Counted from the stretch's first letter, positions 49,505 through 60,236 are shown. The stretch is 64,000 nucleotides of DNA from an uncultured Lachnospiraceae bacterium (GCA_949132985.1 CASCGD010000004.1:1-64000); one strand, 5' to 3'. Made by a program: numbers and translations. The notes: generated from the letters alone by a model not told the origin.

Positions 49505-50233
49505 ATGGGCCTGATAAGGCTTGATAAATTTCTGGCGGATATGTGCGTTGGCACCCGCAGCGAAGTCAAAAAGCTGATCCGTGCCGGGCAAATTCGTGTT
49601 GACGGAGCGGTCTGCCGGCTGCCTGAGAAAAAGATCGACCCGAAGCTGGCAAAGGTACTGCACGGCTCAGAGGAGATCGGTTATGCGGACTATGAATATT
49701 TTATGCTGAACAAGCCGAAGGGCTGTGTGTCTGCCACGGAGGATGGGCGTTATCCGACGGTGATGGATTTTGTCACAGAGCACAAGCGGAAGGATCTGTT
49801 TCCGGTAGGCCGTCTGGATCTGGATACGGAAGGCCTTCTTCTGATTACCAACGACGGCGCGCTGGCTCATCGCCTGACGAGTCCGGCGCACCATATTCCA
49901 AAAACTTACGAGGCAGGCGTGGATGGCATTGCAGGGGAGGCGGATGTGCGGGCGTTTGCAGCGGGCCTGGATATCGGTGAAAATCGTCTCACGCTTCCCG
50001 CCGAGCTTGTGGTTTTGAAGGCGAATGTGATTTCCCTGGTCAGGGTGACCGTGTACGAGGGAAAGTTCCATCAAATAAAGCGGATGTTCGAGGCGGTGGG
50101 AAAGCCGGTACTCTCCTTAAAGCGCATTTCCATGGGGAGCCTGATTCTGGACGAAGGGCTTGATCCCGGAGCGTACCGGTCACTCACAAAGGATGAGCTG
50201 GAAGGGCTGAACTGTTACGCGCAAAACAAATGA
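49505..50233 (+). CDS. RsuA/RluB-type pseudouridine synthase
   Basis: RLDKFLADMCVGTRSEVKKLIRAGQIRVDG, LNKPKGCVSATED, FPVGRLDLDTEGLLLITNDG. Confidence 0.95.
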   Translation: MGLIRLDKFLADMCVGTRSEVKKLIRAGQIRVDGAVCRLPEKKIDPKLAKVLHGSEEIGYADYEYFMLNKPKGCVSATEDGRYPTVMDFVTEHKRKDLFPVGRLDLDTEGLLLITNDGALAHRLTSPAHHIPKTYEAGVDGIAGEADVRAFAAGLDIGENRLTLPAELVVLKANVISLVRVTVYEGKFHQIKRMFEAVGKPVLSLKRISMGSLILDEGLDPGAYRSLTKDELEGLNCYAQNK

Positions 50234-50257
50234 CGAAAACTGCGAGAGGACAAAGGA

Positions 50258-50941
50258 ATGCTGACAGGAGTCAAAGGGATTATTTTTGATCTGGATGGAA
50301 CGATGGTGGATTCCATGTGGATGTGGAAGGACATCGACATGGAGTTTCTGCAGGCGCATCATTTACCTTATACAAAAAATCTGGAGCGTGAAATCGAGGG
50401 TATGAGCTTTCGGGAGACCGCACAATATTTTGCGGACACCTATTCACTGACCGAAACGGTGGGGGAGCTGATGGATATATGGGTGGACATGGCGATGGAC
50501 AAGTATATGCATGAGGTGCCCGTCAAGCCCGGGCTGCCCGCCTTTTTGGAGGAGATGAAGCGGAGGGGTATGCGCATGGGAATCGCAACCAGCAACGACC
50601 GTGGTCTGCTGGATGCGGCGGCGAATGCCCACGGTTTTTATGATTATATCGATGAAGTGCTGACGGCAGACGAGGTGGCGCGCGGGAAGCCCGCGCCGGA
50701 TGTCTTTCTGGCAGTGGCAAAGAAGCTTGGGGTTTTGCCGCAGGAGTGCCTGGTGTTTGAGGATATTCCCCAGGGCATCCGGGCGGGTCTGGCGGCCGGC
50801 ATGAAGGTATGTGCAGTGTCGGACAGGTACTCACAGCCACAGCAGGAGGAAAAGCGCGCGCTGGCCCATTATTATATTGATTCCTATGAACAGGTACTTG
50901 TGGGGACGTATGAACGATTGCAGGCGGACAAAAATGCGTAA
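50258..50941 (+). CDS. HAD family hydrolase (beta-phosphoglucomutase-like)
   Basis: GIIFDLDGTMVDSMWMW, GIATSNDRGLLDA, GKPAPDVFLAVA, VFEDIPQGI. Confidence 0.92.
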   Translation: MLTGVKGIIFDLDGTMVDSMWMWKDIDMEFLQAHHLPYTKNLEREIEGMSFRETAQYFADTYSLTETVGELMDIWVDMAMDKYMHEVPVKPGLPAFLEEMKRRGMRMGIATSNDRGLLDAAANAHGFYDYIDEVLTADEVARGKPAPDVFLAVAKKLGVLPQECLVFEDIPQGIRAGLAAGMKVCAVSDRYSQPQQEEKRALAHYYIDSYEQVLVGTYERLQADKNA

Positions 50942-50972
50942 TCAGGAACAGGACAGGAAAAGGAGAACAGAT

Positions 50973-51959
50973 ATGAACAGAGAGATTCGATGGGGCTTTA
51001 TGGGAACCGGGAGAATTGCGGGATGTTTTGCAAAGGCACTCACTGTCGCAGAGGGGGCGGTGTGCTACGCTGCCGCTTCCCGCACGCTGGAAAAGGGCAA
51101 AAGCTTTGCGGCGGAATATGGGTTTGCGAAGGCCTACGGCTCCTACGAAGAGATGTTAAGGGACGATGCGGTGGATGTGGTGTATATCGCAACGCCGGTT
51201 CGGGAGCACTACAACAATATTAAAATGTGCCTTGAGGCCGGAAAACATTTGCTGTGCGAGAAAGCGCTTACGGTTAACGCCGCGCAGGCCCGCCAGGTCG
51301 TCGCGCTGGCGCGGGAAAAGCATCTGTTTTTAATGGAAGCAATGTGGACAAAGTGCCAGCCGGTATTCCGCCGGATGCGGCAATGGGTGGAGGATGGCGT
51401 TATTGGTGAGGTGCAGGCCGTGGACATCAACTTTTACACGGCGGCCGGAAAGGGGCATCGGCTGTACCGGCATGAGCTGGCCGGCGGTGCGCTGCTGGAC
51501 CTGGGCTATTATCCGGTGATATGTGCGGGTTCGTTTCTGGGCAGCCGGCCGAAGGCAGTTTTGAGTCATTCGGTCATCGGAAAAGGGAATGTGGATTACC
51601 TGGATTCGATTATCTTAGAGTATGAGGGCGGAAAATTTGCCCACCTTTTGTGCGGCCTTGGGACAAAAAAGACAGCCAGCATGTATATTTTGGGAACAAA
51701 GGGAAGAATCTCACTTCAGGACGGACTGTTTTTCATGGCGGAGCGTGCGCAGGCGGTGGATTTTGAGGACAATGTGCTGGCATCCTGCGAGGAACCGTTT
51801 CTGATGAACGGGTACGAGTATGAGGCGATGGAGGTCATGGACTGCATCCGTGAGGGAAAAACGGAAAGTGCGCTCGTCACATTGGACGATACGGTTGCGG
51901 GCATGGAGATCCTTGATCGGTGCAGGGCGGATGCGGGGTTTTACTATGAGTTTGAGTAA
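50973..51959 (+). CDS. Gfo/Idh/MocA family oxidoreductase
   Basis: IRWGFMGTGRIAGCFAKAL, VYIATPVREHYNNIKMCLEAGKHLLCEKALTVN. Confidence 0.94.
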   Translation: MNREIRWGFMGTGRIAGCFAKALTVAEGAVCYAAASRTLEKGKSFAAEYGFAKAYGSYEEMLRDDAVDVVYIATPVREHYNNIKMCLEAGKHLLCEKALTVNAAQARQVVALAREKHLFLMEAMWTKCQPVFRRMRQWVEDGVIGEVQAVDINFYTAAGKGHRLYRHELAGGALLDLGYYPVICAGSFLGSRPKAVLSHSVIGKGNVDYLDSIILEYEGGKFAHLLCGLGTKKTASMYILGTKGRISLQDGLFFMAERAQAVDFEDNVLASCEEPFLMNGYEYEAMEVMDCIREGKTESALVTLDDTVAGMEILDRCRADAGFYYEFE

Positions 51960-51973
51960 GAGGTAGGTTGTAA

Positions 51974-53932
51974 ATGCGTGATTTTTTGCCCGTGACGCGG
52001 GCGGACTGCGAAAAGAGAGGCTGGAAGCAGCCGGATTTTGTCTATGTGATCGGGGATGCCTACGTGGATCATCCGTCCTTTGGGCCGGCGATCATCAGCA
52101 GGCTGTTGGAGTCACACGGTTTCTCGGTGGGTATCATCCCGCAGCCGGACTGGAGAGATGAGAAGAGCATCCAGGTATTCGGCGAGCCGCGCCTTGGATT
52201 TCTTGTCAGCAGCGGCAACATGGACTCTATGGTCAACCATTATTCTGTCTCAAAAAAGCGTCGCGAAACAGACCTGTATTCGCCGGGTGGTGAGATGGGA
52301 CGGCGGCCGGATTACGCGGTGGTCGTCTACGGGAATCTCATCCGGCGCACCTACAAGCACACGCCGATGATTATCGGCGGTATTGAGGCGAGCCTGCGAA
52401 GGCTCTCACACTACGATTACTGGTCAAATAAGGTGCGCCGCTCGATTTTACTGGATTCCGGTGCAGATCTGATCTCCTACGGCATGGGGGAGCGCAGCAT
52501 CGTTGCCATTGCCCAGGCGCTGGAAAGCGGGCTTGCGGTGGAGGACATCACCTTTCTTGACGGTACGGTGTACAAGACAAGGGACCGGGAGCTGCTGGAG
52601 CGAAACCATGCGCGTGCGCTGCCGGATTTTGAGTCTGTGCGCGCATCGAAGCAGGCGTATGCAGAAAGCTTTTACATCCAGTATCAGAATACGGACCATT
52701 TCACGGCGGATACGCTGTATGAGACTTACGATAAAAAGCTTTTTGTCGTACAGAACCGACCCGCAAAGCCGCTTTTGCAGGAGGAGATGGATCGTGTTTA
52801 CGGGCTTTTCTACATGCGCACTTATCATCCGATGTATGAGGCGGCGGGTGGCGTTCCGGCTATCAGCGAGGTGAAATTTTCGCTCATCAGTAACCGCGGG
52901 TGCTTCGGCGGCTGCAATTTCTGTGCGCTGACCTTCCATCAGGGACGAACGGTCCAGACGAGGAGCCATGCGTCGATTGTGGCGGAGGCTAGGCTTTTGA
53001 CCTATGAGCCGGATTTCAAGGGCTACATTCACGACGTGGGCGGTCCGACCGCGAATTTCCGTCATCCCTCCTGTGAGAAACAACTGGAAAAGGGTGTCTG
53101 CACGGGGCGTCAGTGCCTGTTTCCTTCACCCTGCAAAAATTTGAGGGCAGATCACAGGGATTATATCGCGCTCCTGAAAAAGCTGCGGGAGCTGCCCGGT
53201 GTAAAAAAAGTGTTTATCCGCTCGGGCATCCGGTTTGATTACGTACTGGCGGATGACGACGAAACATTTTTGCGGGAGCTGTGCGCGCACCATGTGAGCG
53301 GGCAGCTGAAGGTGGCGCCTGAGCATATTTCAAGGGCTGTCCTGGAGAGGCTCGGGAAGCCTGCACCGGAGGTTTACAAGGAGTTTGTGAAACGTTATAC
53401 GCGTATGAACGAACGTCTTGGCAAAGAGCAGTATCTTGTGCCGTATCTCATGTCATCCCATCCGGGTGCCACGCTGAAGGAAGCCGTTGAGCTGGCGGAA
53501 TATTTGAGGGATATCCACTATACGCCAAAGCAGGTGCAGGATTTTTATCCGACGCCCTCGACAATCTCCACCTGCATGTATTATACGGGTCTTGATCCGC
53601 GGGACATGTCCGCGGTGTACACCGCGGTAAACCCGCACGAAAAAGCGATGCAGCGGGCGCTGATGCAGTTTAACAATCCGAAAAATTATGATCTGGTCTA
53701 TGAGGCCCTCACAAAGGCCGGGCGCACGGATCTGATCGGATTTGATAAAAAGTGTCTGATCCGCCCGCGGGCGGGGAGGGGCAAATCCGGTGGAAATAAG
53801 GGCATAGCATTTGGGGGAAACGCAACATCCGGCACATATCTGCGGGGGAGTGCCGGTCAAAAGATGCAGCGGCGTGAAACCGGACCGAAACGAAAAAAGA
53901 AAACCATTCGAAATATTCACAAAAAGAAGTAG
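51974..53932 (+). CDS. YgiQ family radical SAM protein
   Basis: DFVYVIGDAYVDHPSFGPAIISRLLE, LISNRGCFGGCNFCALTFHQGR, KVAPEHIS. Confidence 0.96.
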   Translation: MRDFLPVTRADCEKRGWKQPDFVYVIGDAYVDHPSFGPAIISRLLESHGFSVGIIPQPDWRDEKSIQVFGEPRLGFLVSSGNMDSMVNHYSVSKKRRETDLYSPGGEMGRRPDYAVVVYGNLIRRTYKHTPMIIGGIEASLRRLSHYDYWSNKVRRSILLDSGADLISYGMGERSIVAIAQALESGLAVEDITFLDGTVYKTRDRELLERNHARALPDFESVRASKQAYAESFYIQYQNTDHFTADTLYETYDKKLFVVQNRPAKPLLQEEMDRVYGLFYMRTYHPMYEAAGGVPAISEVKFSLISNRGCFGGCNFCALTFHQGRTVQTRSHASIVAEARLLTYEPDFKGYIHDVGGPTANFRHPSCEKQLEKGVCTGRQCLFPSPCKNLRADHRDYIALLKKLRELPGVKKVFIRSGIRFDYVLADDDETFLRELCAHHVSGQLKVAPEHISRAVLERLGKPAPEVYKEFVKRYTRMNERLGKEQYLVPYLMSSHPGATLKEAVELAEYLRDIHYTPKQVQDFYPTPSTISTCMYYTGLDPRDMSAVYTAVNPHEKAMQRALMQFNNPKNYDLVYEALTKAGRTDLIGFDKKCLIRPRAGRGKSGGNKGIAFGGNATSGTYLRGSAGQKMQRRETGPKRKKKTIRNIHKKK

Positions 53933-53941
53933 GGCAGAGAC

Positions 53942-54919
53942 ATGAAAGCATTTACGATCAGGGAAAATGAAGCCGACCAGCGGCTTGACAAATACTTGCG
54001 AAAGCTTCTCTCGGAAGCGCCGGGCAGCTTTATCTACAAGATGCTTCGCAAAAAGAATATTGTTTTAAACGCGGAAAAAGCTACGGGGGCGGAGCACTTG
54101 AAGACGGGCGATACAGTGACGCTGTTTCTGTCCGACGAGACCTTTGAAAAGTTTGCAAAAAATACGGAGGATCAGATCGAGGAACTGCAGCGCGTACAGG
54201 CGCCTGCCTTTTCGGTCGTTTACGAGGATGACGACGTGCTGGTGATCAATAAGCCGGCAGGAATGCTGTCACAGAAAGCGCGGGAATCGGATATCTCGGC
54301 AAACGAGCATATCGTCGCTTATCTTCTGGAGACAAAGGCCATCACGGAAGCGGATCTGCACACCTTCCGCCCTTCGATTTGCAACCGGCTCGACCGCAAT
54401 ACTTCCGGCGTACTTCTGGCCGGGAAAACGCTGCGCGGTCTGCAGCGTCTCTCCAGAGAATTAAAAAGCCGTACACTGGCAAAATATTACCGGTGTCTTG
54501 TGAAGGGAGATATTGCCGAGAAAAAGGTATTGAAGGGCTATCTTTTGAAGGATGAGCGTGAAAATGCGGTGTCTGTCTTTAAAAACGGCACACCGAACCG
54601 CAAATATATTGAAACGGTATACACTCCGGTGGAGCGCTTTGGGGATTATACGCTTTTGGAGGTACATCTGATCACCGGGCGCTCTCATCAGATCCGTGCG
54701 CATCTCGCCTCCGTCTCCCATCCGGTAATTGGAGACCCGAAATACGGCGATGAGCGCCAGAATCTGATCTTTGAGAATGAGGCGGGTATTAATCGTCAGC
54801 TTTTACATGCCTACCGGGTGCGTTTCACCGACGGCACCGAGGTGATTGCGGACCTGCCCGGTGATTTTGAGGCGGCGCTTGTATGGCTGCGGGGACGTGG
54901 CGGGAAGGAAGAGGGTTAA
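53942..54919 (+). CDS. RluA/RluC-family pseudouridine synthase
   Basis: DQRLDKYLRKLL, VINKPAGMLSQ, ICNRLDRNTSGVLLAGKT, TGRSHQIRAHLASVSHPVIGDPKYG. Confidence 0.95.
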   Translation: MKAFTIRENEADQRLDKYLRKLLSEAPGSFIYKMLRKKNIVLNAEKATGAEHLKTGDTVTLFLSDETFEKFAKNTEDQIEELQRVQAPAFSVVYEDDDVLVINKPAGMLSQKARESDISANEHIVAYLLETKAITEADLHTFRPSICNRLDRNTSGVLLAGKTLRGLQRLSRELKSRTLAKYYRCLVKGDIAEKKVLKGYLLKDERENAVSVFKNGTPNRKYIETVYTPVERFGDYTLLEVHLITGRSHQIRAHLASVSHPVIGDPKYGDERQNLIFENEAGINRQLLHAYRVRFTDGTEVIADLPGDFEAALVWLRGRGGKEEG

Positions 54920-54927
54920 GAGGCACC

Positions 54928-55470
54928 ATGGCAACATGGAATTCAAGGGGGTTGCGCGGCTCTGCCTTGGAGGAGCTTGTAAACCGCACAAACGAGGCTT
55001 ATGCAGCCAACGCACTGGCGCTTATCCAGAAGGTGCCAACGCCCATTACCCCGATCAACATCGATAAACAGACACGGCATATCACGCTGGCCTATTTCGA
55101 CCAGAAGAGTACCGTGGACTACATCGGTGCGGTTCAGGGCATCCCGGTATGCTTTGACGCGAAGGAGTGCCATACAGACACGTTTCCGCTGCAGAACATC
55201 CACGCCCATCAGGTAGCGTTCATGCAGCGGTTCGAGGCGCAGCAGGGCATCGCCTTCTTTCTTATCCACTACACAAAGCGCGACACCTTCTACTACCTGA
55301 CCTTCCGCCAGCTTATCATATTCTGGAACCGTATGAACAGCGGCGGCCGCAAAAGCTTCCGCATCGAGGAGCTCCCGGAACAGTACTTTTTTTCCCTGGG
55401 AACAGGCGGCGCCCTCGTACCATACCTGCAGCCCCTGCAGCTGGATCTTGACGAACGAAACCGTGGCTGA
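54928..55470 (+). CDS. recU: Holliday junction resolvase RecU
   Basis: ATWNSRGLRGSALEELVNRTNEAY, STVDYIGAVQGIPVCFDAKEC, QQGIAFFLIHY. Confidence 0.92.
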   Translation: MATWNSRGLRGSALEELVNRTNEAYAANALALIQKVPTPITPINIDKQTRHITLAYFDQKSTVDYIGAVQGIPVCFDAKECHTDTFPLQNIHAHQVAFMQRFEAQQGIAFFLIHYTKRDTFYYLTFRQLIIFWNRMNSGGRKSFRIEELPEQYFFSLGTGGALVPYLQPLQLDLDERNRG

Positions 55471-55476
55471 ATGCGG

Positions 55477-55505
55477 TTGACTTTTAACGTACAATCGCGT
55501 ATAAT
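55477..55505 (+). promoter_or_regulatory. Sigma-A-type promoter of the his operon
   Basis: TTGACT (55477-55482), 17-nt spacer, TATAAT (55500-55505). Confidence 0.75.
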
Positions 55506-55567
55506 CATGTAGATTTATTGTGTTATCAAAGCATCGCATTAGCGCAGTAAAGCATAAAGGAGGTTTT

Positions 55568-56752
55568 ATGAGACAAAGCTTACACACACCGGAAGGAGTC
55601 CGTGATATTTACGGTGGAGAATGCGCCCGCAAACATTACGTGGAACAGAAGTTATTTTCCGTTCTGACGGGTTATGGCTATCACCCCATCGAGACGCCGT
55701 CCTTCGAGTTTTTTGATATATTCGGCAAGGAGGTAGGCACCACGCCCTCCAGAGACCTGTACAAATTTTTTGACCGCGAAGGAAATACGCTGGTGCTTCG
55801 CCCGGATATCACGCCGTCTATCGCGCGGTCGGCGGCGAAGTATTATATGGAGGAGGAGCTTCCGCTGCGCTTCTGTTACAAGGGAAACACGTTTATCAAT
55901 CATCACAGCCTGCGCGGCCGCTTAAAGGAGTGTACGCAGCTTGGCGCGGAGCTGATGGGGGATGCCGCAATGGATGCGGACGCAGAAATGCTCTCTATGA
56001 TCGTTGACTGCCTGCAGGCAGCGGGATTAAAGGAGTTTCAGATCAGTGTCGGTCATGCGGATATTTTTAACGGACTGGCGGAGGCTGCGGGTTTTACGGA
56101 TGAGGAAATCGAGGAATTGCGCGGGCTTTTGTCCAACAAAAATTTTTACGGTGTGGAGGAGTTCGTGAGTGGGCGGAACCTGCCGGAGGATTTAAAGCGC
56201 TGCTTTGGCGTGCTGCGCTGCATGTATACCTCCGGGGAGGAGTTAGAGCAGTTTAAGCAGGATGCGGAGGTTTACGAAAAGGTTTACGAAGCGCTGAAAT
56301 GGATGCAGGGCTTACAGGAGCTTTTGCTTCTCTACGGCATCGACGGTTACGTGTCTTTTGAGCCTGGCATGGTGAGCGAATACCATTATTATACGGGCAT
56401 TCTTCTGGCAGGCTACACCTATGGAACCGGGGAACCCATTGTCAAGGGCGGACGCTATGACCGGCTGCTGCCGATGTTCGGGAAAAATACGCCTGCCATC
56501 GGCTTTGCCATTGTGGTAAACCAGCTGCTTGAAGCACTGGCGAGACAGAACATTGACGTGCCTGTCACCCACCGCACACAGCTCATCGTCTACACGAAGG
56601 AACATCAGGAGGATGCGGTGGTCACGGCGCGCAAGGCGCGGGGGAGCGGTGCACAGGTGGAGCTGATGCGCTTTGATGCGGCACAGGGAAAAGATGCCTA
56701 TGAGATGTATGCGGCGAAAAATCACATTGCCCGCATCACATATCTGATATAA
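55568..56752 (+). CDS. hisZ: ATP phosphoribosyltransferase regulatory subunit
   Basis: TPEGVRDIYGGECARKHYVEQKL, TLVLRPDITPSIARSAAKYY; precedes short-form hisG. Confidence 0.94.
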   Translation: MRQSLHTPEGVRDIYGGECARKHYVEQKLFSVLTGYGYHPIETPSFEFFDIFGKEVGTTPSRDLYKFFDREGNTLVLRPDITPSIARSAAKYYMEEELPLRFCYKGNTFINHHSLRGRLKECTQLGAELMGDAAMDADAEMLSMIVDCLQAAGLKEFQISVGHADIFNGLAEAAGFTDEEIEELRGLLSNKNFYGVEEFVSGRNLPEDLKRCFGVLRCMYTSGEELEQFKQDAEVYEKVYEALKWMQGLQELLLLYGIDGYVSFEPGMVSEYHYYTGILLAGYTYGTGEPIVKGGRYDRLLPMFGKNTPAIGFAIVVNQLLEALARQNIDVPVTHRTQLIVYTKEHQEDAVVTARKARGSGAQVELMRFDAAQGKDAYEMYAAKNHIARITYLI

Positions 56753-56795
56753 AGCAGGTGAAGCGGTTACATTCTAAAATAGATTTGGAGGAAAC

Positions 56796-57473
56796 ATGGC
56801 AGACAGGACAAACGAACGCTACCTGACCTTTGCCCTCGGCAAGGGCAGACTGGCAAACCAGACCCTGAAACTGTTTGAACAGATCGGGATTACATGCGAG
56901 GAGATGAAGGATAAGGAGACGCGCAGGCTTATTTTTGTAAACGAGGAATTGAAGCTTCGCTTTTTTCTGGCGAAGGGACCGGATGTCCCAACCTATGTGG
57001 AATACGGCGCGGCGGATATCGGCGTCGTCGGGGAGGATACCATATTAGAGGAAGGACGCAATATTTATGAGGTGCTGGATCTGGGTTTTGGCAAATGCCG
57101 GATGTGCGTCTGCGGGCCGGAGTCTGCAAAGGAATTGCTGCGCCACCATGAGCAGATCCGTGTCGCATCAAAATATCCCCGCATTGCAAAGCACCATTTT
57201 TACGATAAGAAGCAGCAGACGGTGGAGATCATCAAGCTGAACGGGTCGATTGAGCTTGCGCCCATTGTGGGCCTCTCCGAGGTCATTGTGGATATTGTGG
57301 AGACCGGTTCAACGCTGCGGGAAAACGGCCTGGAGGTGTTGGAGGAGGTGTGTCCGCTCTCCGCGCGCATGGTCGTCAATCAGGTGAGCATGAAGATGGA
57401 GAATGAGCGCATCACAAAGCTGATTACGGATTTAAAGCAGGTGATTCATAAGGAGAAGACATGCGTATATTAG
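56796..57473 (+). CDS. hisG: ATP phosphoribosyltransferase, short form
   Basis: LTFALGKGRLANQTLKLFEQIGI, YVEYGAADIGVVGEDTILE, DIVETGSTLRENGL. Confidence 0.97.
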   Translation: MADRTNERYLTFALGKGRLANQTLKLFEQIGITCEEMKDKETRRLIFVNEELKLRFFLAKGPDVPTYVEYGAADIGVVGEDTILEEGRNIYEVLDLGFGKCRMCVCGPESAKELLRHHEQIRVASKYPRIAKHHFYDKKQQTVEIIKLNGSIELAPIVGLSEVIVDIVETGSTLRENGLEVLEEVCPLSARMVVNQVSMKMENERITKLITDLKQVIHKEKTCVY

Positions 57474-58756
57474 AGTTGGATAAAGAGACAAAGAACAATA
57501 TTTTAGAAAATTTGTTAAAGCGCAGCCCGAACAGCTACGGCGCGTTTGAGGAGCGTGTGGCAAATATCATCGGCGCAGTGCGTGAAAAGAAGGATGCGGC
57601 GCTGTTTGGCTATACGAAGCAGTTTGACGGTGCCGATATCGATGCGTTAAGCGTGCTCGTGACAAAGGAGGAGATCGAGGAAGCGTATGCAAACGTTGAC
57701 CCCGCACTGCTTGAAGTGATCCGCAAGGCGCTTGTCAACATCAAAAGCTATCACGAAAAGCAGCGCCAGTGCAGCTGGTTTGACTCACAGGACAACGGCA
57801 TTATTCTAGGTCAGAAGGTGACGCCTCTCAAGCGCGTGGGCGTGTATGTGCCAGGCGGAAAGGCAGTCTATCCATCCTCCGTGCTGATGAATGTTCTCCC
57901 GGCAAAGGTGGCGGGAGTGGACGAGATCATTATGTCGACTCCTCCGGACAAGGACGGGAAGGTGTATGCCTCCACGCTGGTGGCAGCAACCGAGGCAGGC
58001 GTAGATAAAATTTATAAGGCGGGCGGTGCACAGGCCATCGCGGCGCTGGCCTTCGGGACGGAGAGTATCCCCAAGGTTGATAAGATCGTCGGACCCGGGA
58101 ACATTTATGTTGCTCTGGCAAAGAAGGCGGTATTCGGGCATGTGAGCATTGATTCCATCGCAGGACCAAGCGAGATACTTGTGCTTGCGGACGAGAGCGC
58201 CAATGCACGGTTTGTGGCGGCGGATCTGCTCTCCCAGGCGGAGCACGATGAGATGGCCTCCGCGATTCTCGTGACAACAAGCCTTTCGCTGGCAGAGCAG
58301 GTGTCCGCGGAGGTTGACAAATTTGCAGCCCGGCTGGAGCGCAGGGAGATCATCCAAAAATCATTGGACAGCTACGGTTATATTCTCGTGGCAAAAAGCG
58401 AGGATGAGGCGATTGCAGCAGCCAATGATATCGCCTCCGAGCATTTGGAGATCGTTACGAAGGACCCCTTTACGGTCATGACAAAAATTCGCAACGCAGG
58501 CGCGATCTTCCTCGGGACGTACAGCAGCGAGCCGCTGGGAGATTACTTTGCGGGACCTAATCACGTGCTTCCTACGAACGGAACCGCAAAATTTTTCTCA
58601 CCGCTTTCCGTGGACGATTTTGTAAAAAAATCCAGCATTATATCCTATTCCAGAGAGGCACTTGAACCGATCTATAAAGATATTGTTCAGTTTGCAGAGT
58701 GTGAAAAGCTGACTGCACACGCGAACTCGATTCGGGTACGGTTTGAGGACTTCTGA
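57461..58756 (+). CDS. hisD: Histidinol dehydrogenase
   Basis: VGVYVPGGKAVYPSSVLMNVLPAKVAGV, GPGNIYVALAKKAVFGHVSIDSIAGPSEILVLAD, GPNHVLPTNGTA. Confidence 0.97.
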   Translation: MRILELDKETKNNILENLLKRSPNSYGAFEERVANIIGAVREKKDAALFGYTKQFDGADIDALSVLVTKEEIEEAYANVDPALLEVIRKALVNIKSYHEKQRQCSWFDSQDNGIILGQKVTPLKRVGVYVPGGKAVYPSSVLMNVLPAKVAGVDEIIMSTPPDKDGKVYASTLVAATEAGVDKIYKAGGAQAIAALAFGTESIPKVDKIVGPGNIYVALAKKAVFGHVSIDSIAGPSEILVLADESANARFVAADLLSQAEHDEMASAILVTTSLSLAEQVSAEVDKFAARLERREIIQKSLDSYGYILVAKSEDEAIAAANDIASEHLEIVTKDPFTVMTKIRNAGAIFLGTYSSEPLGDYFAGPNHVLPTNGTAKFFSPLSVDDFVKKSSIISYSREALEPIYKDIVQFAECEKLTAHANSIRVRFEDF

Positions 58757-58796
58757 TTTGCTTGCGGTGCAGTTGTACGCACGAGTATGCTTATCT

Positions 58797-58824
58797 GCCA
58801 AATGATCTGATGAAATCATTTGGC
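58797..58824. repeat. Intergenic hairpin between hisD and hisIE
   Basis: GCCAAATGAT-ctgatgaa-ATCATTTGGC, 10-bp stem. Confidence 0.7.
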
Positions 58825-58861
58825 TCGCGGGTATTTGATTCAGAAAGGTAATTGAGAAATT

Positions 58862-60142
58862 ATGGACAAGAAAATTTTAGTTGCAACCCTTTATCTCAAG
58901 GATGGCAGGCCGGTAAGAAGCAGACAGGATACAACACCCCTGGGGGAGCTTCGGACATTTGCAAAAATGTACAACGACAGCGGCATTGACAAAATCTTCG
59001 TGTTCGATCTCTCAGATGATGACGACGAGCACGAGAAAAATATCCTGGCGATCCGTGAGTTAAACCGCATGATCGACATTCCCACGTGCGGCGGGGGCAA
59101 TATCCGAAGGCTTGAGGATGTAAAAAATCTGATCTATGCGGGATGTAAGCAGATCATGTTAAATGCCGCGAGAAACAGCTGTATCGACCTGGCCCGCAAA
59201 GCGGCGGACCGCTACGGAAACGACCGGATTTTAGTTTCTGCCAACAATGTGGATTTTATTTTCAAGCATCAGTCAGAAATGAGTGAACTCTTCCACGAGG
59301 TGATGGTGATGGAGGACTCGGTGCTTGATGCAGTGGACAATCTGTCCAATATACCGTACGTTGTACTCTACGACGGGTCGGATTTCCCGGAGATCTATGC
59401 GCTTTTAGAGAGGGAGAATGCCCGCGGTATCTGTGGCCCGTATTTTGATGACCCGGAAACGGACATTATGATGCTAAAGACCGCGCTGGGGGAAGCCGGG
59501 CTTTGGATGGATAATTTCAAGCCGCAGATCCAGTGGTCGCAGTTAAAGAAAAATTCCGACGGAATGGTTCCGTGTATTGCGCAGGACTACCGGACCGGCG
59601 AGGTGCTTATGCTCGCATATATGAACGAGGAGGCTTACAACAAAACCCTCTCCTCAGGAAAGATGACCTATTTCAGCAGAAGCCGCGGTAAGCTGTGGAC
59701 AAAGGGAGAGACGTCGGGACATTTGCAGTATGTGAAATCACTGACCGCAGACTGCGATTACGATACGATTCTCGCGAAGGTATCGCAGGTCGGTGTGGCA
59801 TGCCATACCGGAAATCCCACCTGTTTTTTCAATGAGATTGTGAAGAAGGAGTATGTGGAGAAAAACCCGTTAAAGGTGTTTGAGGACGGTTACCACTCCA
59901 TTACGGACCGCAGAGCAAACCCTAAGAAAGGCGCCTATGTCAATGAGCTGTTTGACAAGGGGCTGGATGAGATGCTCAAAAAGCTCGGTGAGGAGACTGC
60001 GGAGATTATCATTGCCGCGAAAAACCCGGACAGCGATCACATTAAATATGAGATCACTGATTTTCTCTATTATCTGATGGTTATGATGGTTGAGACGGGC
60101 GTGACGTGGGAGGACATTACAAACGAGCTGGCCCAGCGGTAG
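58862..60142 (+). CDS. hisIE: HisA/HisF-like barrel fused to phosphoribosyl-AMP cyclohydrolase/phosphoribosyl-ATP pyrophosphatase
   Basis: N-terminus [14 protein letters not shown]...[30 protein letters not shown]; His[35 protein letters not shown]; His[16 protein letters not shown]. Confidence 0.92.
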   Translation: MDKKILVATLYLKDGRPVRSRQDTTPLGELRTFAKMYNDSGIDKIFVFDLSDDDDEHEKNILAIRELNRMIDIPTCGGGNIRRLEDVKNLIYAGCKQIMLNAARNSCIDLARKAADRYGNDRILVSANNVDFIFKHQSEMSELFHEVMVMEDSVLDAVDNLSNIPYVVLYDGSDFPEIYALLERENARGICGPYFDDPETDIMMLKTALGEAGLWMDNFKPQIQWSQLKKNSDGMVPCIAQDYRTGEVLMLAYMNEEAYNKTLSSGKMTYFSRSRGKLWTKGETSGHLQYVKSLTADCDYDTILAKVSQVGVACHTGNPTCFFNEIVKKEYVEKNPLKVFEDGYHSITDRRANPKKGAYVNELFDKGLDEMLKKLGEETAEIIIAAKNPDSDHIKYEITDFLYYLMVMMVETGVTWEDITNELAQR

Positions 60143-60195
60143 CGCAGATCAACGGTTCTTGATATAATAGACAATATTCTCTTCAATTATTTATC

Positions 60196-60236
60196 AAAAT
60201 ATGTGCATTATGACGAATGATGCACATATTTTTTTG
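60196..60236 (+). terminator. Intrinsic terminator of the his operon
   Basis: AAAATATGTGCAT...ATGCACATATTTT 13-bp perfect stem plus T tract. Confidence 0.88.
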
